Source: an uncultured Oscillospiraceae bacterium (lineage in GTDB: Bacteria; Bacillota; Clostridia; Oscillospirales; Ruminococcaceae). From it: a stretch of 64,000 bases of DNA. The stretch spans positions 1 to 64,000 of the forward strand of contig CASEAH010000070.1 in NCBI GenBank assembly GCA_949285935.1. Direction: 5' to 3'. The translations under genes and the position numbers were made by a program. Below the pieces are notes generated by a model, which ran no database searches, had not been told where the DNA came from, and was given only the letters and a program-made list of their open reading frames with translations. Each line of letters begins with the position of its first letter. Position 1 is the first letter of the stretch. Of this stretch, positions 45,405 through 54,660 are shown one piece after another.

Positions 45405-46027
45405 GTGGTGTATTTCCTCCGTTTTCACATCCTCAGGCCGAGGGAAGTTTTGCTTTTCCTATTGTAGCAGTTTTCACGCAAATGTCCATGCTGTATTCTG
45501 TTAAGAAAGCAGCCAAACCGGGGCCACGCAAAAAAATTGCCCGGCAGGAGCTCCCCCGCATATCCGGCCTTCCCTTCAGGGGGCCACCCATACAAGGCAA
45601 TGAAGCTCCTTTCCTCTTCTTATGCGCGGCGCAGCTCATAACTTAAAATCCAACACATTCCCGATTTGAGAAGATATCCTTGGGGAGTTTCCCCCAAAGC
45701 ATCCCTCCGGAGAGATGGGACTGACAGTGGCTTTCACCGGGCGCACGGCTGCGGACAGGCCGGATAGATAACATCGGACAAATCTCCCGTTTTTCCACCA
45801 TACTGTTAAAATCTGCCAAAGGCCCGCTTTTAAGGACCGGTTAAAACCCGGAAGGGCTTCCGGAGAGCTGACCATATTCCCCGGCTCCAACAGATACCCA
45901 GCGGCAAAATGCAGGAGACTTTTCGTTTTTACGTCCATGCTTTGGGCAATTACGGAAAAGCAGAGTCTTTTAAGCATTCGGAGCCGGTCCCGCTGGGACC
46001 GGCTCCGAATCTGGGTAGACATCCCGC
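45405..46027. other. intergenic region
   Basis: About 620 bases. A 128-codon minus-strand ORF (45636-46022) starts inside the terminator hairpin of the DUF4358 gene and has no ribosome site. Nothing else is recognisable. Confidence 0.5.
45976..46010 (-). terminator. terminator after DUF4358 gene
   Basis: 16-bp perfect arms ATTCGGAGCCGGTCCC / GGGACCGGCTCCGAAT, loop GCT, then TGCTTAAAAG on the minus strand; T run is weak. Confidence 0.75.
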
Positions 46028-46558
46028 TTATTTGTTAAAGCTGTCGTTGATCTTGGTTTCAATCTCGGAAATTTCCTGAGCAGGATCCTTGTCCATCCGT
46101 CCGGCGATGATCAAAAAGGCGTAGTCGCCAATGGTGATCACCTTGCCGGCTTCTGCCTTTTCCTTCTGGTCGGGCAGATACTGCTCAAAGCTTTGGCGAA
46201 CCATTTCCAACCGGTCCTCCAGGGCCTTCTGAACAGTTTCCAGTTTTCCCTCAGCGGCCTTGATTCCGATCAGGTTGTCGGCACTGTTCATCACCATGCT
46301 GAAATTTCCCGCATATTCTGCCACATCGGCAGGATCCAGTCCCAGCATATCCTTAAGGTTCTGCTCATCCAGAGGGGCTGCCATGGCGATCTCATATTCG
46401 CTGCTCAGATCCTCGATCAGAGAGCTGAGGGTCACCCCATCTTTCAGGGCGGGGGCAGAAGAAGAGGAGGAGGTTCCACCGTTCCCGCAGGCGGTGGTAA
46501 GGAGCATCATGGCGCAGAGGGCGCCGGCCAAAATTCGTTTCATCATATGGGTGTTCAT
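46028..46558 (-). CDS. DUF4358-like lipoprotein
   Basis: 176 residues. Signal peptide with lipobox LLTTAC (Cys24), Ser-rich linker, then a small domain with 'LSSLIEDLSSEYEIAMAAPLDEQNLKDMLGLDPADV' and 'AFLIIAGRMDKDPAQEISEIETKINDSFNK', typical of DUF4358. These lipoproteins are often near MBOAT/DHHW pairs, as here, 600 bases upstream of the MBOAT gene. Function unknown; probably a helper of surface acylation. Confidence 0.8.
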   Translation of the reverse strand: MNTHMMKRILAGALCAMMLLTTACGNGGTSSSSSAPALKDGVTLSSLIEDLSSEYEIAMAAPLDEQNLKDMLGLDPADVAEYAGNFSMVMNSADNLIGIKAAEGKLETVQKALEDRLEMVRQSFEQYLPDQKEKAEAGKVITIGDYAFLIIAGRMDKDPAQEISEIETKINDSFNK

Positions 46559-46698
46559 AACCTTTCTTTATTGATGTAAGCACCGGTCTCAGATCCAACA
46601 TTTACCGGTCCGGCATCCTTTCAGTGGCGTTTAATATGTGTTTTGCTGCACTGCTTCTATTATTTTCTTTTGTCGTCATTCTATGCGCCGCAGCTGCG

Positions 46699-47358
46699 TC
46701 AAATACTTTTTTTGATAAAATCCAGCAGTTCCAGCGGCTGGGATGCAACTGCCACATAGGGGATCCCCTCCAGGCTGCCCGGTTCGGAAAAGCCAAATCC
46801 ATAGGTCAGGGGTACAAAATCCACTCCTGCCTCCATAGCGCCCACGCCGTCATACCGGCTGTCCCCAAAGAGTACTGCCTGGCTCTTGTCCTGACAGCCC
46901 AGCGCCTCCAGGCACTCCATTACCATGGCGGCCTTATCCGGCTTTTTGGTTTCGTTGGGGGCCGCCAGATGATCCACCTCCCGCAGCAGGTCAAAGGCCT
47001 CCAGAGTCATGATTGCCATTCTCTCATGCTTCAGGGTAGCCACCGCTGCCCGTCCGCCCCGGGCGCGGATCCAGCGCAGCCCCTCCACCACTCCGTCGTA
47101 GACCCGGGCCATCTGCACTCCGACATCGCCATAAATGCTTCGGTAGGTGGTCAGCATTTTCTCACACAGCTCCGGGTCGGCTTTGTGATACCGTACAAAA
47201 GAATCTGCCAGCGGCGGGCCGATAAATTTTTTGAGGATCTCTTCAGGAAGATGCTCCACTCCCACCAACTCTTCCGTGCGGCGGAGTGTGGCCAGAATTC
47301 CCGGAGATGTATCCACCAAAGTTCCGTCCAGATCATATAAAAAATAACGGTAACTCAT
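46699..47358 (-). CDS. HAD-family hydrolase (phosphoglycolate phosphatase-like)
   Basis: 219 residues behind GAGGAGG. 'FLYDLDGTLVDTSPGI' has the nucleophile and acid Asp, 'AVATLKHERM' motif II, 'KKPDKAAMVMECLEAL' Lys, and 'VLFGDSRYDGVGAMEAGVDFV' the last acidic pair. A helical cap domain follows motif I as in Gph/PGMB. Cytoplasmic phosphatase; substrate not determined. Confidence 0.9.
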   Translation of the reverse strand: MSYRYFLYDLDGTLVDTSPGILATLRRTEELVGVEHLPEEILKKFIGPPLADSFVRYHKADPELCEKMLTTYRSIYGDVGVQMARVYDGVVEGLRWIRARGGRAAVATLKHERMAIMTLEAFDLLREVDHLAAPNETKKPDKAAMVMECLEALGCQDKSQAVLFGDSRYDGVGAMEAGVDFVPLTYGFGFSEPGSLEGIPYVAVASQPLELLDFIKKSI

Positions 47359-47384
47359 ATTCGGGACCTCCTCTTATCCCCTGC

Positions 47385-47978
47385 TCACCGCCGGATCATG
47401 GCAGCAGCGTACCGGACATAGCTCCGGATGGCTTCCAGATCTTTGGGGTCTGGCCGATGGTCCGCCTGGTCTCCGGTATAACATGCCAGACCGTAGGCAG
47501 GCTGCACGCTGCCGGTAAGGATAGAGGGCGCCGAGATCACCACCATTCCCATATGCATGGCAAAGGTGTTCAGCGCGCCCAAACACAGGTCTGCGCCGCC
47601 CTGAGGGGTGCCAGCAGTGGCAAAGCCTCCAAAAAATTTGCCTGCCAGCCGGGCCTCTGCCCAGTAGTCCACAAAGCTGTCCATAAACATCTTTACCGGT
47701 CCGGACACATTGCCGAAGCAGGTGGGAGAGCCCAAAAACAGCGCCCGGCAGTCCAGGATCTCTTCGGGCCCGGCCAGTTCAGGGACAGCCAGGATCTCCT
47801 CCCGGTATTCCCTTGCGCAGGGGAATATCCGGGAAATCCGCTCATAGTCCGGATCATGGAGCCGACGGAAGTCCACCGCCATTCCCAGATCCTCCAGGGC
47901 GTCCCGGTACTCCCGGGCCATCCGGTATGTATTGCCGCAAACGCTGTGAAAAACCACAGCGATTTTCTGTTCTGTCAT
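47385..47978 (-). CDS. flavodoxin-like NAD(P)H:FMN oxidoreductase (WrbA-like fold)
   Basis: 197 residues from the ATG 47976-47978 behind GGAGG. 'FHSVCGNTYRMA' is the FMN phosphate loop, 'FLGSPTCFGNVSGPVKMFMD' binds the isoalloxazine ring and 'LAGKFFGGFATAGTPQGGADLCLGAL' is typical of WrbA-like proteins. Likely a cytoplasmic flavin reductase or quinone reductase. It is 26 bases upstream of the HAD gene, so the two are probably co-transcribed. Confidence 0.82.
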   Translation of the reverse strand: MTEQKIAVVFHSVCGNTYRMAREYRDALEDLGMAVDFRRLHDPDYERISRIFPCAREYREEILAVPELAGPEEILDCRALFLGSPTCFGNVSGPVKMFMDSFVDYWAEARLAGKFFGGFATAGTPQGGADLCLGALNTFAMHMGMVVISAPSILTGSVQPAYGLACYTGDQADHRPDPKDLEAIRSYVRYAAAMIRR

Positions 47979-48845
47979 AGGTTTTCCTCCCAATGCAATT
48001 TTTTCCATTGTATCCCATATCCCGGGCGATGTCAAAGCATCCCTTCCGCCCATCTTTTTGCTGCCTGACCGGGGCAAAGCAGCCGTCCTGCTTTCTCCTC
48101 CCCACAGTTTTGTCCTCCCGGTCACTCTGCCGGACTGTCCTCTGCCCTGGCCCGTCTTTATTTCCACAGACTGGAGGATCCATCAGCTTCTGCCCTTTTT
48201 ATGAATTTCCTGTGTCAGCTTTCATGCTGCGCTTCTTCCCTTCTCATGAGATCCTTTTATTTCTTCCTGTCAAGCCAGTCACCAGCCGCTTTCGATCTTC
48301 AACAGCTTTCCTCCGATAAACAAAAGATCCTTTTTTCTCTTTACCTGTTTTTTCTCCCGCTTTTCACTTTGCCTGTTTCGCCATCTTGCCCGGGCACAGG
48401 CGGTGTCGTTTTACCGGGGTACATCAGGTGATTTCAGGGCATTTGCTCAATCCCATAACCGGGGGCACAACAGCTTCCTGCGCTCTTCACATCGTCCGAA
48501 CAGTGACGCTGGACGGTGCTCCAAACCACAATTGCTTTTTACGCAGCAATCCGTAAAATGCACACAACGCGTTCTTCCCAGCAGATGCCCTGTTCTGCCG
48601 TTTCAGGACCTGTATCCAAAGAATCTGCTTTCTGTACATAAATTCCCCCAGCTTTGCATTGGTTTTAAAAGGTGTTCCGGGTCGGAGAAATTTTCTCAGG
48701 ACAACGTCTCCCTGCGGCCGCATATTTTGCAATTTTTGTCAGGGTTGTACTTTTTTTCGCCCTGTGTTACAATCATTTTGTTGCGATGCGATATTTTTAT
48801 CGCCATTCCGCCCTTATTCTTACAGAAAGCAGGTGTGCGTATTCC
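47979..48845. other. intergenic region with MATE promoter
   Basis: About 870 bases between divergent genes. No intact gene. TTGTAC (48745-48750), 17-base spacer and TACAAT (48768-48773) form a likely promoter for the MATE gene. A 30-base stretch at 48428-48457 recurs, with five mismatches, at 54852-54881. Confidence 0.55.
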
Positions 48846-50252
48846 ATGGCGCAGCAGCCTTCCGCCAATGTTCTTCAGTTGGGCAAAACTCCCACCACCA
48901 CTGTTCTCAAGCTTTCCTGGCCGGCCATTCTGGAACAGATCGCCTTTACGGTTCTGAATTTTTCGGATACGGCTATGGTGGGCGTTTTGGGAGCCACCAG
49001 TACCGCCGCAGTAGGGATCGTTTCCCCGATTCTGTGGCTCACCAACGGTCTGATCGCTGCTCTCAGCGTAGGACTTTCCGTTCAGGTGGCCCATGCCATC
49101 GGAGCCGAGGACTATCAGCACAGCCAGCGGGTCATCCGGCAGTCTATGGGATTCTCTCTGCTGTTTGGCGCCATTCTGTCTCTGCTGTGCCTGGTGCTCA
49201 CCCCTGTTCTTCCCACCCTGCTGGGTGCCGAACCGGAGGTGGCCCCTCTGGCCCGCAGTTATCTGTGGGTGGTCAGCTTTTCCATGCTTTTTAACTCCGT
49301 GGAAGTTGTATTTGCTGCCATTCTGAGGTGCATGGGCAATACCCGTGCACCCATGTTTGCCAATATGACCGCCATTTTGCTCAACGTAGTCCTCAATTTC
49401 CTTTTCATTTATCCTTCCCGCACGGTTTTATGGATGGGTCGGGAGTTCTTTATCCCCGGCTGTGGCTTTGGTGTGGCGGGAGCGGCTCTGGGCACAGTTA
49501 TCTCCATCGCCATAGCGGGCGTACTGGTCGTAGGGACCATTGCTTCCGGCCGGGTCGGAGAAGGCCTGGCTCTTCGTTGGGAGGGATTCTGGGCTCTGTT
49601 CCGGCTGGACGGTGATATTCTGATGCGATGCGCCCATTTGGGCGTGCCGGTCGCCCTGGAGCGGGCTACCATGGCTCTGGGGCAGATCGTCTACATCCGC
49701 ATTGTGGCCTCCATGGGCACGGTAGCCGTGGCGGCGCACCATCTGGCCAACCAGGCGGAAAGCCTTTCCTACCTGCCCGCCTTTGGTTTTTCCATTGCTG
49801 CCACCACCCTGGTGGGACAGGCAGTGGGCGCCCGGCTCAAGGATGAGGCAAAAAACTTTGGCAGGATCGCCGCCAATATGGGGCTTATCTGTATGACCTT
49901 TACCGGACTTCTTCTGTTTACTCTGTCCGCCCCGCTGATTTCTCTCTTCACCCGGGATACGGAGGTCATTGCGCTGGGCAGCCGCCTTTTGAAGATCGTG
50001 GCCTTCGCCCAGCCGCCTCAGGCGCTGGCCATCATCTATGCCGGCGCCATGCGGGGAGCGGGAGATTCCCGCTGGCCCTTTTACATCAATCTGGTGGGCG
50101 TATGGGGGATCCGGGTTCTGTTTGCCTCCATCTTCACCTTTGCCATGGGCCTGGGTCTGGAATGGGTTTGGGTCGCTATGCTGATGGACATTTGTTTCCG
50201 GGGTGTGGTGTGCCGCCGGCGTTTTGTCAGTCAGCGCTGGTTCCACGAATAA
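48846..50252 (+). CDS. MATE-family multidrug exporter
   Basis: 468 residues from the ATG 48846, about 70 bases after the promoter; the ribosome site is weak. Twelve membrane segments in two bundles. 'LSWPAILEQIAFTVLNFSDTAMVG' and 'GAMRGAGDSRWPFYINLVGVWGIRV' are typical of MATE (NorM/DinF) transporters, which expel cationic compounds with Na+ or H+. Substrate unknown. Confidence 0.9.
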   Translation: MAQQPSANVLQLGKTPTTTVLKLSWPAILEQIAFTVLNFSDTAMVGVLGATSTAAVGIVSPILWLTNGLIAALSVGLSVQVAHAIGAEDYQHSQRVIRQSMGFSLLFGAILSLLCLVLTPVLPTLLGAEPEVAPLARSYLWVVSFSMLFNSVEVVFAAILRCMGNTRAPMFANMTAILLNVVLNFLFIYPSRTVLWMGREFFIPGCGFGVAGAALGTVISIAIAGVLVVGTIASGRVGEGLALRWEGFWALFRLDGDILMRCAHLGVPVALERATMALGQIVYIRIVASMGTVAVAAHHLANQAESLSYLPAFGFSIAATTLVGQAVGARLKDEAKNFGRIAANMGLICMTFTGLLLFTLSAPLISLFTRDTEVIALGSRLLKIVAFAQPPQALAIIYAGAMRGAGDSRWPFYINLVGVWGIRVLFASIFTFAMGLGLEWVWVAMLMDICFRGVVCRRRFVSQRWFHE

Positions 50253-50284
50253 TGGTTTCATTTTTCTTCATTCATGTTCTGCCG

Positions 50285-50314
50285 AAGCCTCCGGTGATGA
50301 CCGGAGGCTTTCGC
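50285..50314 (+). terminator. terminator after MATE gene
   Basis: AAGCCTCCGG / CCGGAGGCTT hairpin with a following TTCGCTTT tail. Confidence 0.8.
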
Positions 50315-50810
50315 TTTGCCTGAAGCAAAAAGTCATCTCTTCTTTTCCCACAGGATGATGGCTTTTTCATTGCCGGGGATCCGGCCCCACAAGCAGCCGC
50401 AACACCTGATGACGGCATGGCAGCATCCGCACAGCACTGCCCGCTTACAGCCACAAACCAATAACGCCAGGGAAAATATCTGCCTTTTCTTATAAAGCCC
50501 ATCAAAAGGATGCTGTCATGGGGGTTCATCAAAGCTCTCCATCCAGTCAGGCTGCGTCTCTGGGAAGCCCGTAACCAAAGCCATCCGTCCCGCGAGCGGT
50601 TTGTACAGGTTCTGTACGGGTCTGTTACCGGCCTGTGTCCCGCAGCCCCCATGTTATTTTACCTGCACTGCCTGTTTCACACCCGGCCAAACGCTGCTGT
50701 TTCAAAAATGCTGCCACGGATCATGGATGGCAGCGGACTGTTTCATCCCATTTTAAAAATAAAGCTTTTGCCAAATTCTTGGATGAACAGTGCCGATGTT
50801 CCTACATCAT

Positions 50811-50843
50811 GCAAAAGGGACCGTCTGCGACGGTCCCCTTTGC
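50811..50843 (-). terminator. terminator after C_GCAxxG_C_C gene
   Basis: GCAAAAGGGACCGTC / GACGGTCCCCTTTGC hairpin with a TGC loop, about 20 bases beyond the gene stop on the minus strand, followed there by ATGATG; the T run is within the stem. Confidence 0.8.
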
Positions 50844-50864
50844 ATGAAAAGCGATGCCATATTT

Positions 50865-51341
50865 TTAATTTTTGTCTGTCTGTGCAGCCATTTCCTGCTC
50901 CAGAATCGTAGCGGCATGGGCCACCAGTTCCTTGCAGGGACGCTTTTTATAGTATTGCGGGGTCCGGGCCTCCGGATCTTCCCCGGGTGCGGTCTCCACT
51001 CCTGTAAGCAGCTCTCTGCAAACAATGGAGCGGTTTTCCTCCCGAAAACGGTCGCACAGCCGGCGAACCAAAGCATAGTGAGCAGCCTTCTCATCTTTGG
51101 CTTTGGGGTCGGCATATCCCCACAGGAGCCCCGCCGCCAACACCATTCCCGACACAGCGCCGCACACCTCCCGCATACGGCCGATGCCGCCGCCCATGGA
51201 AGAAGCCAGGAGCATGGCGCTTTCCCATTCCAGACCGGTCTCAGGTACAAAAGCCCCCAGCACAGCCTGGCAGCAATTGTAACCCTCTTCAAAAAGTTCC
51301 GCAGCCCGGTCGGCCCTGGGCGTGCGCTGAGGATCGTTCAT
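50865..51341 (-). CDS. C_GCAxxG_C_C family Cys-rich protein
   Basis: 158 residues. Cys23-Cys24 in 'GYNCCQAV', Cys60 in 'REVCGAVSGMVLAAG' (the GCAxxG-like block), then Cys96, Cys108 and Cys136 give the spaced cysteines that name the family. Such proteins are thought to bind a metal or redox centre. It follows the Mrp/NBP35 gene by 20 bases, which supports an Fe-S link. Confidence 0.9.
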   Translation of the reverse strand: MNDPQRTPRADRAAELFEEGYNCCQAVLGAFVPETGLEWESAMLLASSMGGGIGRMREVCGAVSGMVLAAGLLWGYADPKAKDEKAAHYALVRRLCDRFREENRSIVCRELLTGVETAPGEDPEARTPQYYKKRPCKELVAHAATILEQEMAAQTDKN

Positions 51342-51361
51342 TTTCTTTCCTCCGTTCCCGG

Positions 51362-52195
51362 TTATTCCATATTCTCGATAAGCTCGGCGGCGCCGTCCAG
51401 CCAGCCGCCCTCAAAAAGCTCCACAACACCCTGGTCGCAGGCTTTTGCAAGATCCGGATCCATGGGGACCCGGCCCAGGATCCGCAGCCCATGCTGGGAG
51501 GCCACCTCATCCAGATGGCTTTCGCCAAAGACTTTCAGTTCCTCATCGCAGTGGGGGCATTTGACATAGCTCATATTCTCCACGATGCCCAGGATGGGGA
51601 TGTTCATCATCTTGGCCATGTTGACTGCCTTGGCCACGATCATGGATACCAGCTCCTGAGGAGAGGTGACAATCACGATCCCGTCCAGGGGAATGGACTG
51701 GAACACTGTGAGAGGGACATCGCCGGTTCCCGGAGGCATGTCCACAAACATAAAGTCCACATCGCTCCAGATGACATCGGTCCAGAACTGCTTGACAGTA
51801 CCCGCAATAATGGGCCCGCGCCATACCACGGGAGCTGTATCATCCTCCAGCAGGAGGTTGACAGACATGATGTCGATGCCCGTCTTGGACTTGCAGGGCA
51901 GCAGCCCCCATTCAGAACCCTGGGCCTTTTCCCGGATGCCGAAGGCCTTAGGGATGGAGGGTCCGGTAACATCGGCGTCCAAAACAGCGGTGTTATAGCC
52001 CTTGCGGTTAAGCAGTACAGCCAGCATGCTGGTGACCATGGTCTTGCCCACGCCGCCCTTGCCGCTGACCACGCCGATGACCTTGCGGATATTGCTCATC
52101 TGGTGAGGAGCTTCCAGAAAACTTTTGGGATCCTGCTGCCGCTCACTGCAGTTCTGGCTGCAGCTGCCGCAGTCATGGTTACAGGTCTCGCTCAT
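51362..52195 (-). CDS. Mrp/NBP35-type Fe-S cluster carrier ATPase
   Basis: 277 residues from MSETCNHDC (ATG 52193-52195); an ATG at 52207 with GGAG is an alternative. N-terminal cluster site Cys5, Cys9, Cys12, Cys16; deviant Walker A GKGGVGKT (45-52); 'FVDMPPGTGDVPLTVFQ' Walker B region; and C-terminal 'YVKCPHCDEELKVFGE' with the bridging CxxC. It carries and hands over Fe-S clusters in the cytoplasm. Upstream partner of the C_GCAxxG_C_C gene. Confidence 0.93.
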   Translation of the reverse strand: MSETCNHDCGSCSQNCSERQQDPKSFLEAPHQMSNIRKVIGVVSGKGGVGKTMVTSMLAVLLNRKGYNTAVLDADVTGPSIPKAFGIREKAQGSEWGLLPCKSKTGIDIMSVNLLLEDDTAPVVWRGPIIAGTVKQFWTDVIWSDVDFMFVDMPPGTGDVPLTVFQSIPLDGIVIVTSPQELVSMIVAKAVNMAKMMNIPILGIVENMSYVKCPHCDEELKVFGESHLDEVASQHGLRILGRVPMDPDLAKACDQGVVELFEGGWLDGAAELIENME

Positions 52196-52490
52196 TCTTC
52201 CATACATCTCCTTTTATTTTGTTGGGAAGGTGGTGCCGTCCCCATAAAATATACCATTTCGGTGCCAATTATACTGCGAATGTACCCTGCGGTCAAGAGC
52301 AAATCCTCACCATCCCCCGCCCGGTTGGCAACCCCGGAGGTGCCTGGGAGAACAAACCTCCTGTTTTTTCCGTTTTGGGGATTTTGAACACCATTGGGGC
52401 CGCCGCGGCATAGTATGCCCTGAAGGGAAGCGCCGTTTTCCGTTCCGGGCCGTCTCCTCCCTCACCAGTTTTATGGAAGGAGGTCTTTTT
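52196..52490. other. divergent intergenic region (Mrp / peroxiredoxin)
   Basis: 295 bases holding the 5' regions of both genes. I see no clear hexamer pair or operator. An AAGGAGG ribosome site at 52477-52484 sets the start of the next gene at TTG 52491. Confidence 0.5.
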
Positions 52491-53147
52491 TTGACCAGCC
52501 AACATCTGAGCATCGGCATGGATGCTCCTGATTTTACCGCTACCACCACCTTTGGTCCTATCCGGTTCTCTGACTATCGGGGAAGATGGGTGGTATTTTT
52601 CTCTCACCCCGGGGATTTCACCCCGGTATGCACCACTGAATTCGTCGCCTTTGCCCGGGCCTTCGCCCAGTTTGAGGACCTGGGGGTGCAGCTGCTGGGA
52701 CTGAGCATCGACAGCAATCCCTCCCATTTGGCCTGGGTCTACGCCATCTACATGGCCACCGGCATTCAAATACCCTTTCCGGTGGTGGCCGACCGCACCG
52801 GAGAGATCGCCCGCCTGTATGGGATGATCGCTCCGGCAGCCAGCAATGAGGAAACTGTCCGCAATGTTTTCATTATTGATCCCGACCAGAAGATTCGTGC
52901 CATCCTGGTATACCCTCTCACCAACGGCCGCAGTATTCCGGAAATTCTGCGTCTGGTAACCGCTCTCCAAACCACAGACCGTGATAATGTTCTGACTCCC
53001 GCCAACTGGCAGCCGGGGCAGCCTGTGATGGTTCCTCCCCCCAAAACATACAGCGACCTGTTGGCCCGCCAGGCCGACCCCGGCGCTCAGAATCTGGAGT
53101 GTCAGGATTGGTTCTGGTGCTACCGGCAGCTGCCGCCGTCGCCGTAA
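52491..53147 (+). CDS. peroxiredoxin (1-Cys/Prx6-type AhpC/TSA)
   Basis: 218 residues from a TTG at 52491, six bases after AAGGAGG; the in-frame ATG at 52473 precedes that site. 'FFSHPGDFTPVCTTEFVAFAR' holds the peroxidatic Cys with its Thr, and the Arg lies in 'PVVADRTGEIARLYGM'. The long C-terminal part and 'GRSIPEILRLVTALQTTDRDNVLTPANWQPG' match Prx6-type enzymes. It reduces peroxides in the cytoplasm. Confidence 0.92.
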   Translation: MTSQHLSIGMDAPDFTATTTFGPIRFSDYRGRWVVFFSHPGDFTPVCTTEFVAFARAFAQFEDLGVQLLGLSIDSNPSHLAWVYAIYMATGIQIPFPVVADRTGEIARLYGMIAPAASNEETVRNVFIIDPDQKIRAILVYPLTNGRSIPEILRLVTALQTTDRDNVLTPANWQPGQPVMVPPPKTYSDLLARQADPGAQNLECQDWFWCYRQLPPSP

Positions 53148-53161
53148 CGGGGGGTGAAGAA

Positions 53162-54601
53162 ATGGAACTTCTGAAAGTCGGAAGCCGTGGGCCGCAGGTG
53201 GAGCTTCTTCAGCTGGGGCTGGAGCGGGCCGGTTACCACCCCGGCCTTTTGGATGGGGTCTTCGGGCCTGCTACCCGCCGCTCAGTGGAGGCCTTTCAGC
53301 GCAGCCAGGGGCTGAATCCTGACGGCATTGTGGGGCCCCTTACCTGGAAAGCGCTGGATCCCTGGCTTCTGGGGTATGTGGTCCATGTCATCAAAGCAGG
53401 AGACACCTTTTCATCCATCGCCGCCGCCCACGGCACTACCATTTCCGCCATTGCCGTCGCCAATCCGGATGCCGATCCATATAACCTTCCCATCGGAGGG
53501 GCGCTCACCGTTCCTCTGGGATTTCCACTGGTGCCTCAGACCATCCGCTTCACCTCCACCCTGCTGGATTATCTGGTCCGGGGTCTTGGGGCCCGGTATC
53601 CCTTTTTGAGGGTCAGATCCATTGGCCGCAGTGTCATGGGCCGCCCCCTCACCACTTTCTCCATCGGCCGGGGCAAAACCCAGGTCTTCTATAACGCGGC
53701 CCATCATGCCAATGAATGGATCACCGCTCCGGTTTTAATGAAATTTCTGGAAGAATATTCCGCAGCCTATGCCGGGCATGGACAGATCGGAGACGTTTCG
53801 GCAGAACGGCTGTATGAAGGGATCACTCTTTTTATAACGCCGCTGGTCAATCCGGACGGCGTAGACCTGGTGACAGGGGCTTTGGCCCCGGGAAGCTACT
53901 ATTACAACCAGGCTCGCACTCTTTCCCGGAATTATCCCGATATTCCCTTCCCCAACGGTTGGAAAGCCAACATCAACGGCGTGGATCTGAACCTTTCCTA
54001 CCCTGCCGGCTGGCAGCAGGCCAGGGAAATCAAGTTTGCCCAGGGCTTTACTCAGCCCGGTCCCCGGGATTTCGTGGGTATATCCCCTCTGTCCCAGCCG
54101 GAAAGCCGGGCGGTCTATACTTTTACCCGCAGCCAGGATTTTGCCCTGACCCTTTCCTACCACGCCCAGGGAGAGATTATTTACTGGAAGTATCTGGACT
54201 ACCTGCCTCCCCGCTCCCGGGAAATCGCCCTGGAAATGGGAGAAGTCAGCGGTTACGCCGTGGAGGAAACGCCTCCGGAATCGGGCAATGCCGGCTACAA
54301 GGATTGGTTTATTCTGACCTATGACCGTCCCGGCTACACCATCGAGGTCGGGCGTGGGGAAAGTCCCCTGCCTCTGAGCCAGTTTGACCAAATTTACCGT
54401 GACAACCTGGGGATTCTTTTAATCGGCATGACCTCCATGCTGCCTGAATCCATGGAACCAATCGTACCCATTTCTCAAAAAAAATCAAAGCCTCTCTCAT
54501 CTCCATCCATGCCGGCGGGCCGCCGCCCCCGCTGCCTGGAACCTCCCTGCTCTCCCCCTTCTGCCTTGCCCTCATCTCTGTGGAGACATTCCAAACAGTA
54601 G
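53162..54601 (+). CDS. peptidoglycan-binding, LysM and M14 carboxypeptidase
   Basis: 479 residues from the ATG 53162. Domains: PG_binding_1 at about 1-65 ('LLDGVFGPATRRSVEAFQRSQGL'), LysM at 72-115 ('HVIKAGDTFSSIAAAHGTT'), then a zinc carboxypeptidase with ligands in 'AAHHANEW' and a His in 'LTLSYHAQG' and Glu in 'GYTIEVGRGE'. Resembles the gamma-D-glutamyl-diaminopimelate peptidases of spore and cell-wall turnover. No signal peptide is visible. The last 45 residues are Pro/Ser/Arg-rich and unlike the family, starting just after an A8 run. Confidence 0.88.
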   Translation: MELLKVGSRGPQVELLQLGLERAGYHPGLLDGVFGPATRRSVEAFQRSQGLNPDGIVGPLTWKALDPWLLGYVVHVIKAGDTFSSIAAAHGTTISAIAVANPDADPYNLPIGGALTVPLGFPLVPQTIRFTSTLLDYLVRGLGARYPFLRVRSIGRSVMGRPLTTFSIGRGKTQVFYNAAHHANEWITAPVLMKFLEEYSAAYAGHGQIGDVSAERLYEGITLFITPLVNPDGVDLVTGALAPGSYYYNQARTLSRNYPDIPFPNGWKANINGVDLNLSYPAGWQQAREIKFAQGFTQPGPRDFVGISPLSQPESRAVYTFTRSQDFALTLSYHAQGEIIYWKYLDYLPPRSREIALEMGEVSGYAVEETPPESGNAGYKDWFILTYDRPGYTIEVGRGESPLPLSQFDQIYRDNLGILLIGMTSMLPESMEPIVPISQKKSKPLSSPSMPAGRRPRCLEPPCSPPSALPSSLWRHSKQ

Positions 54602-54618
54602 TATGGCGTTTGCTCCCT

Positions 54619-54660
54619 GCCGCCCCCGTCGTTTGTACCCAAAACGGCGGGGGCGGCTTT
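54619..54660 (+). terminator. terminator after M14 peptidase gene
   Basis: GCCGCCCCCGTCGTT / AACGGCGGGGGCGGC hairpin followed by TTT. Confidence 0.85.

Larger units (their letters stand above)
50253..50864. other. intergenic region with two terminators
   Basis: About 610 bases between convergent genes. No convincing gene. The terminators at each end are described separately. Confidence 0.5.

Noticed and set aside
43047-45467. 806-codon plus-strand ORF across the MBOAT/DHHW genes
   Set aside because: Antisense shadow of two clear membrane/secreted proteins; the His/Gln/Gly-rich sequence is what the opposite strand of such genes gives.
45636-46022. 128-codon minus-strand ORF between MBOAT and DUF4358 genes
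   Set aside because: Its start lies inside the DUF4358 terminator hairpin, there is no ribosome site, and the sequence has no family resemblance.
50785-50801. GAAC...GTTC near 50785 as a second LexA box
   Set aside because: The half-sites are nine bases apart instead of four, so it does not match the LexA box.
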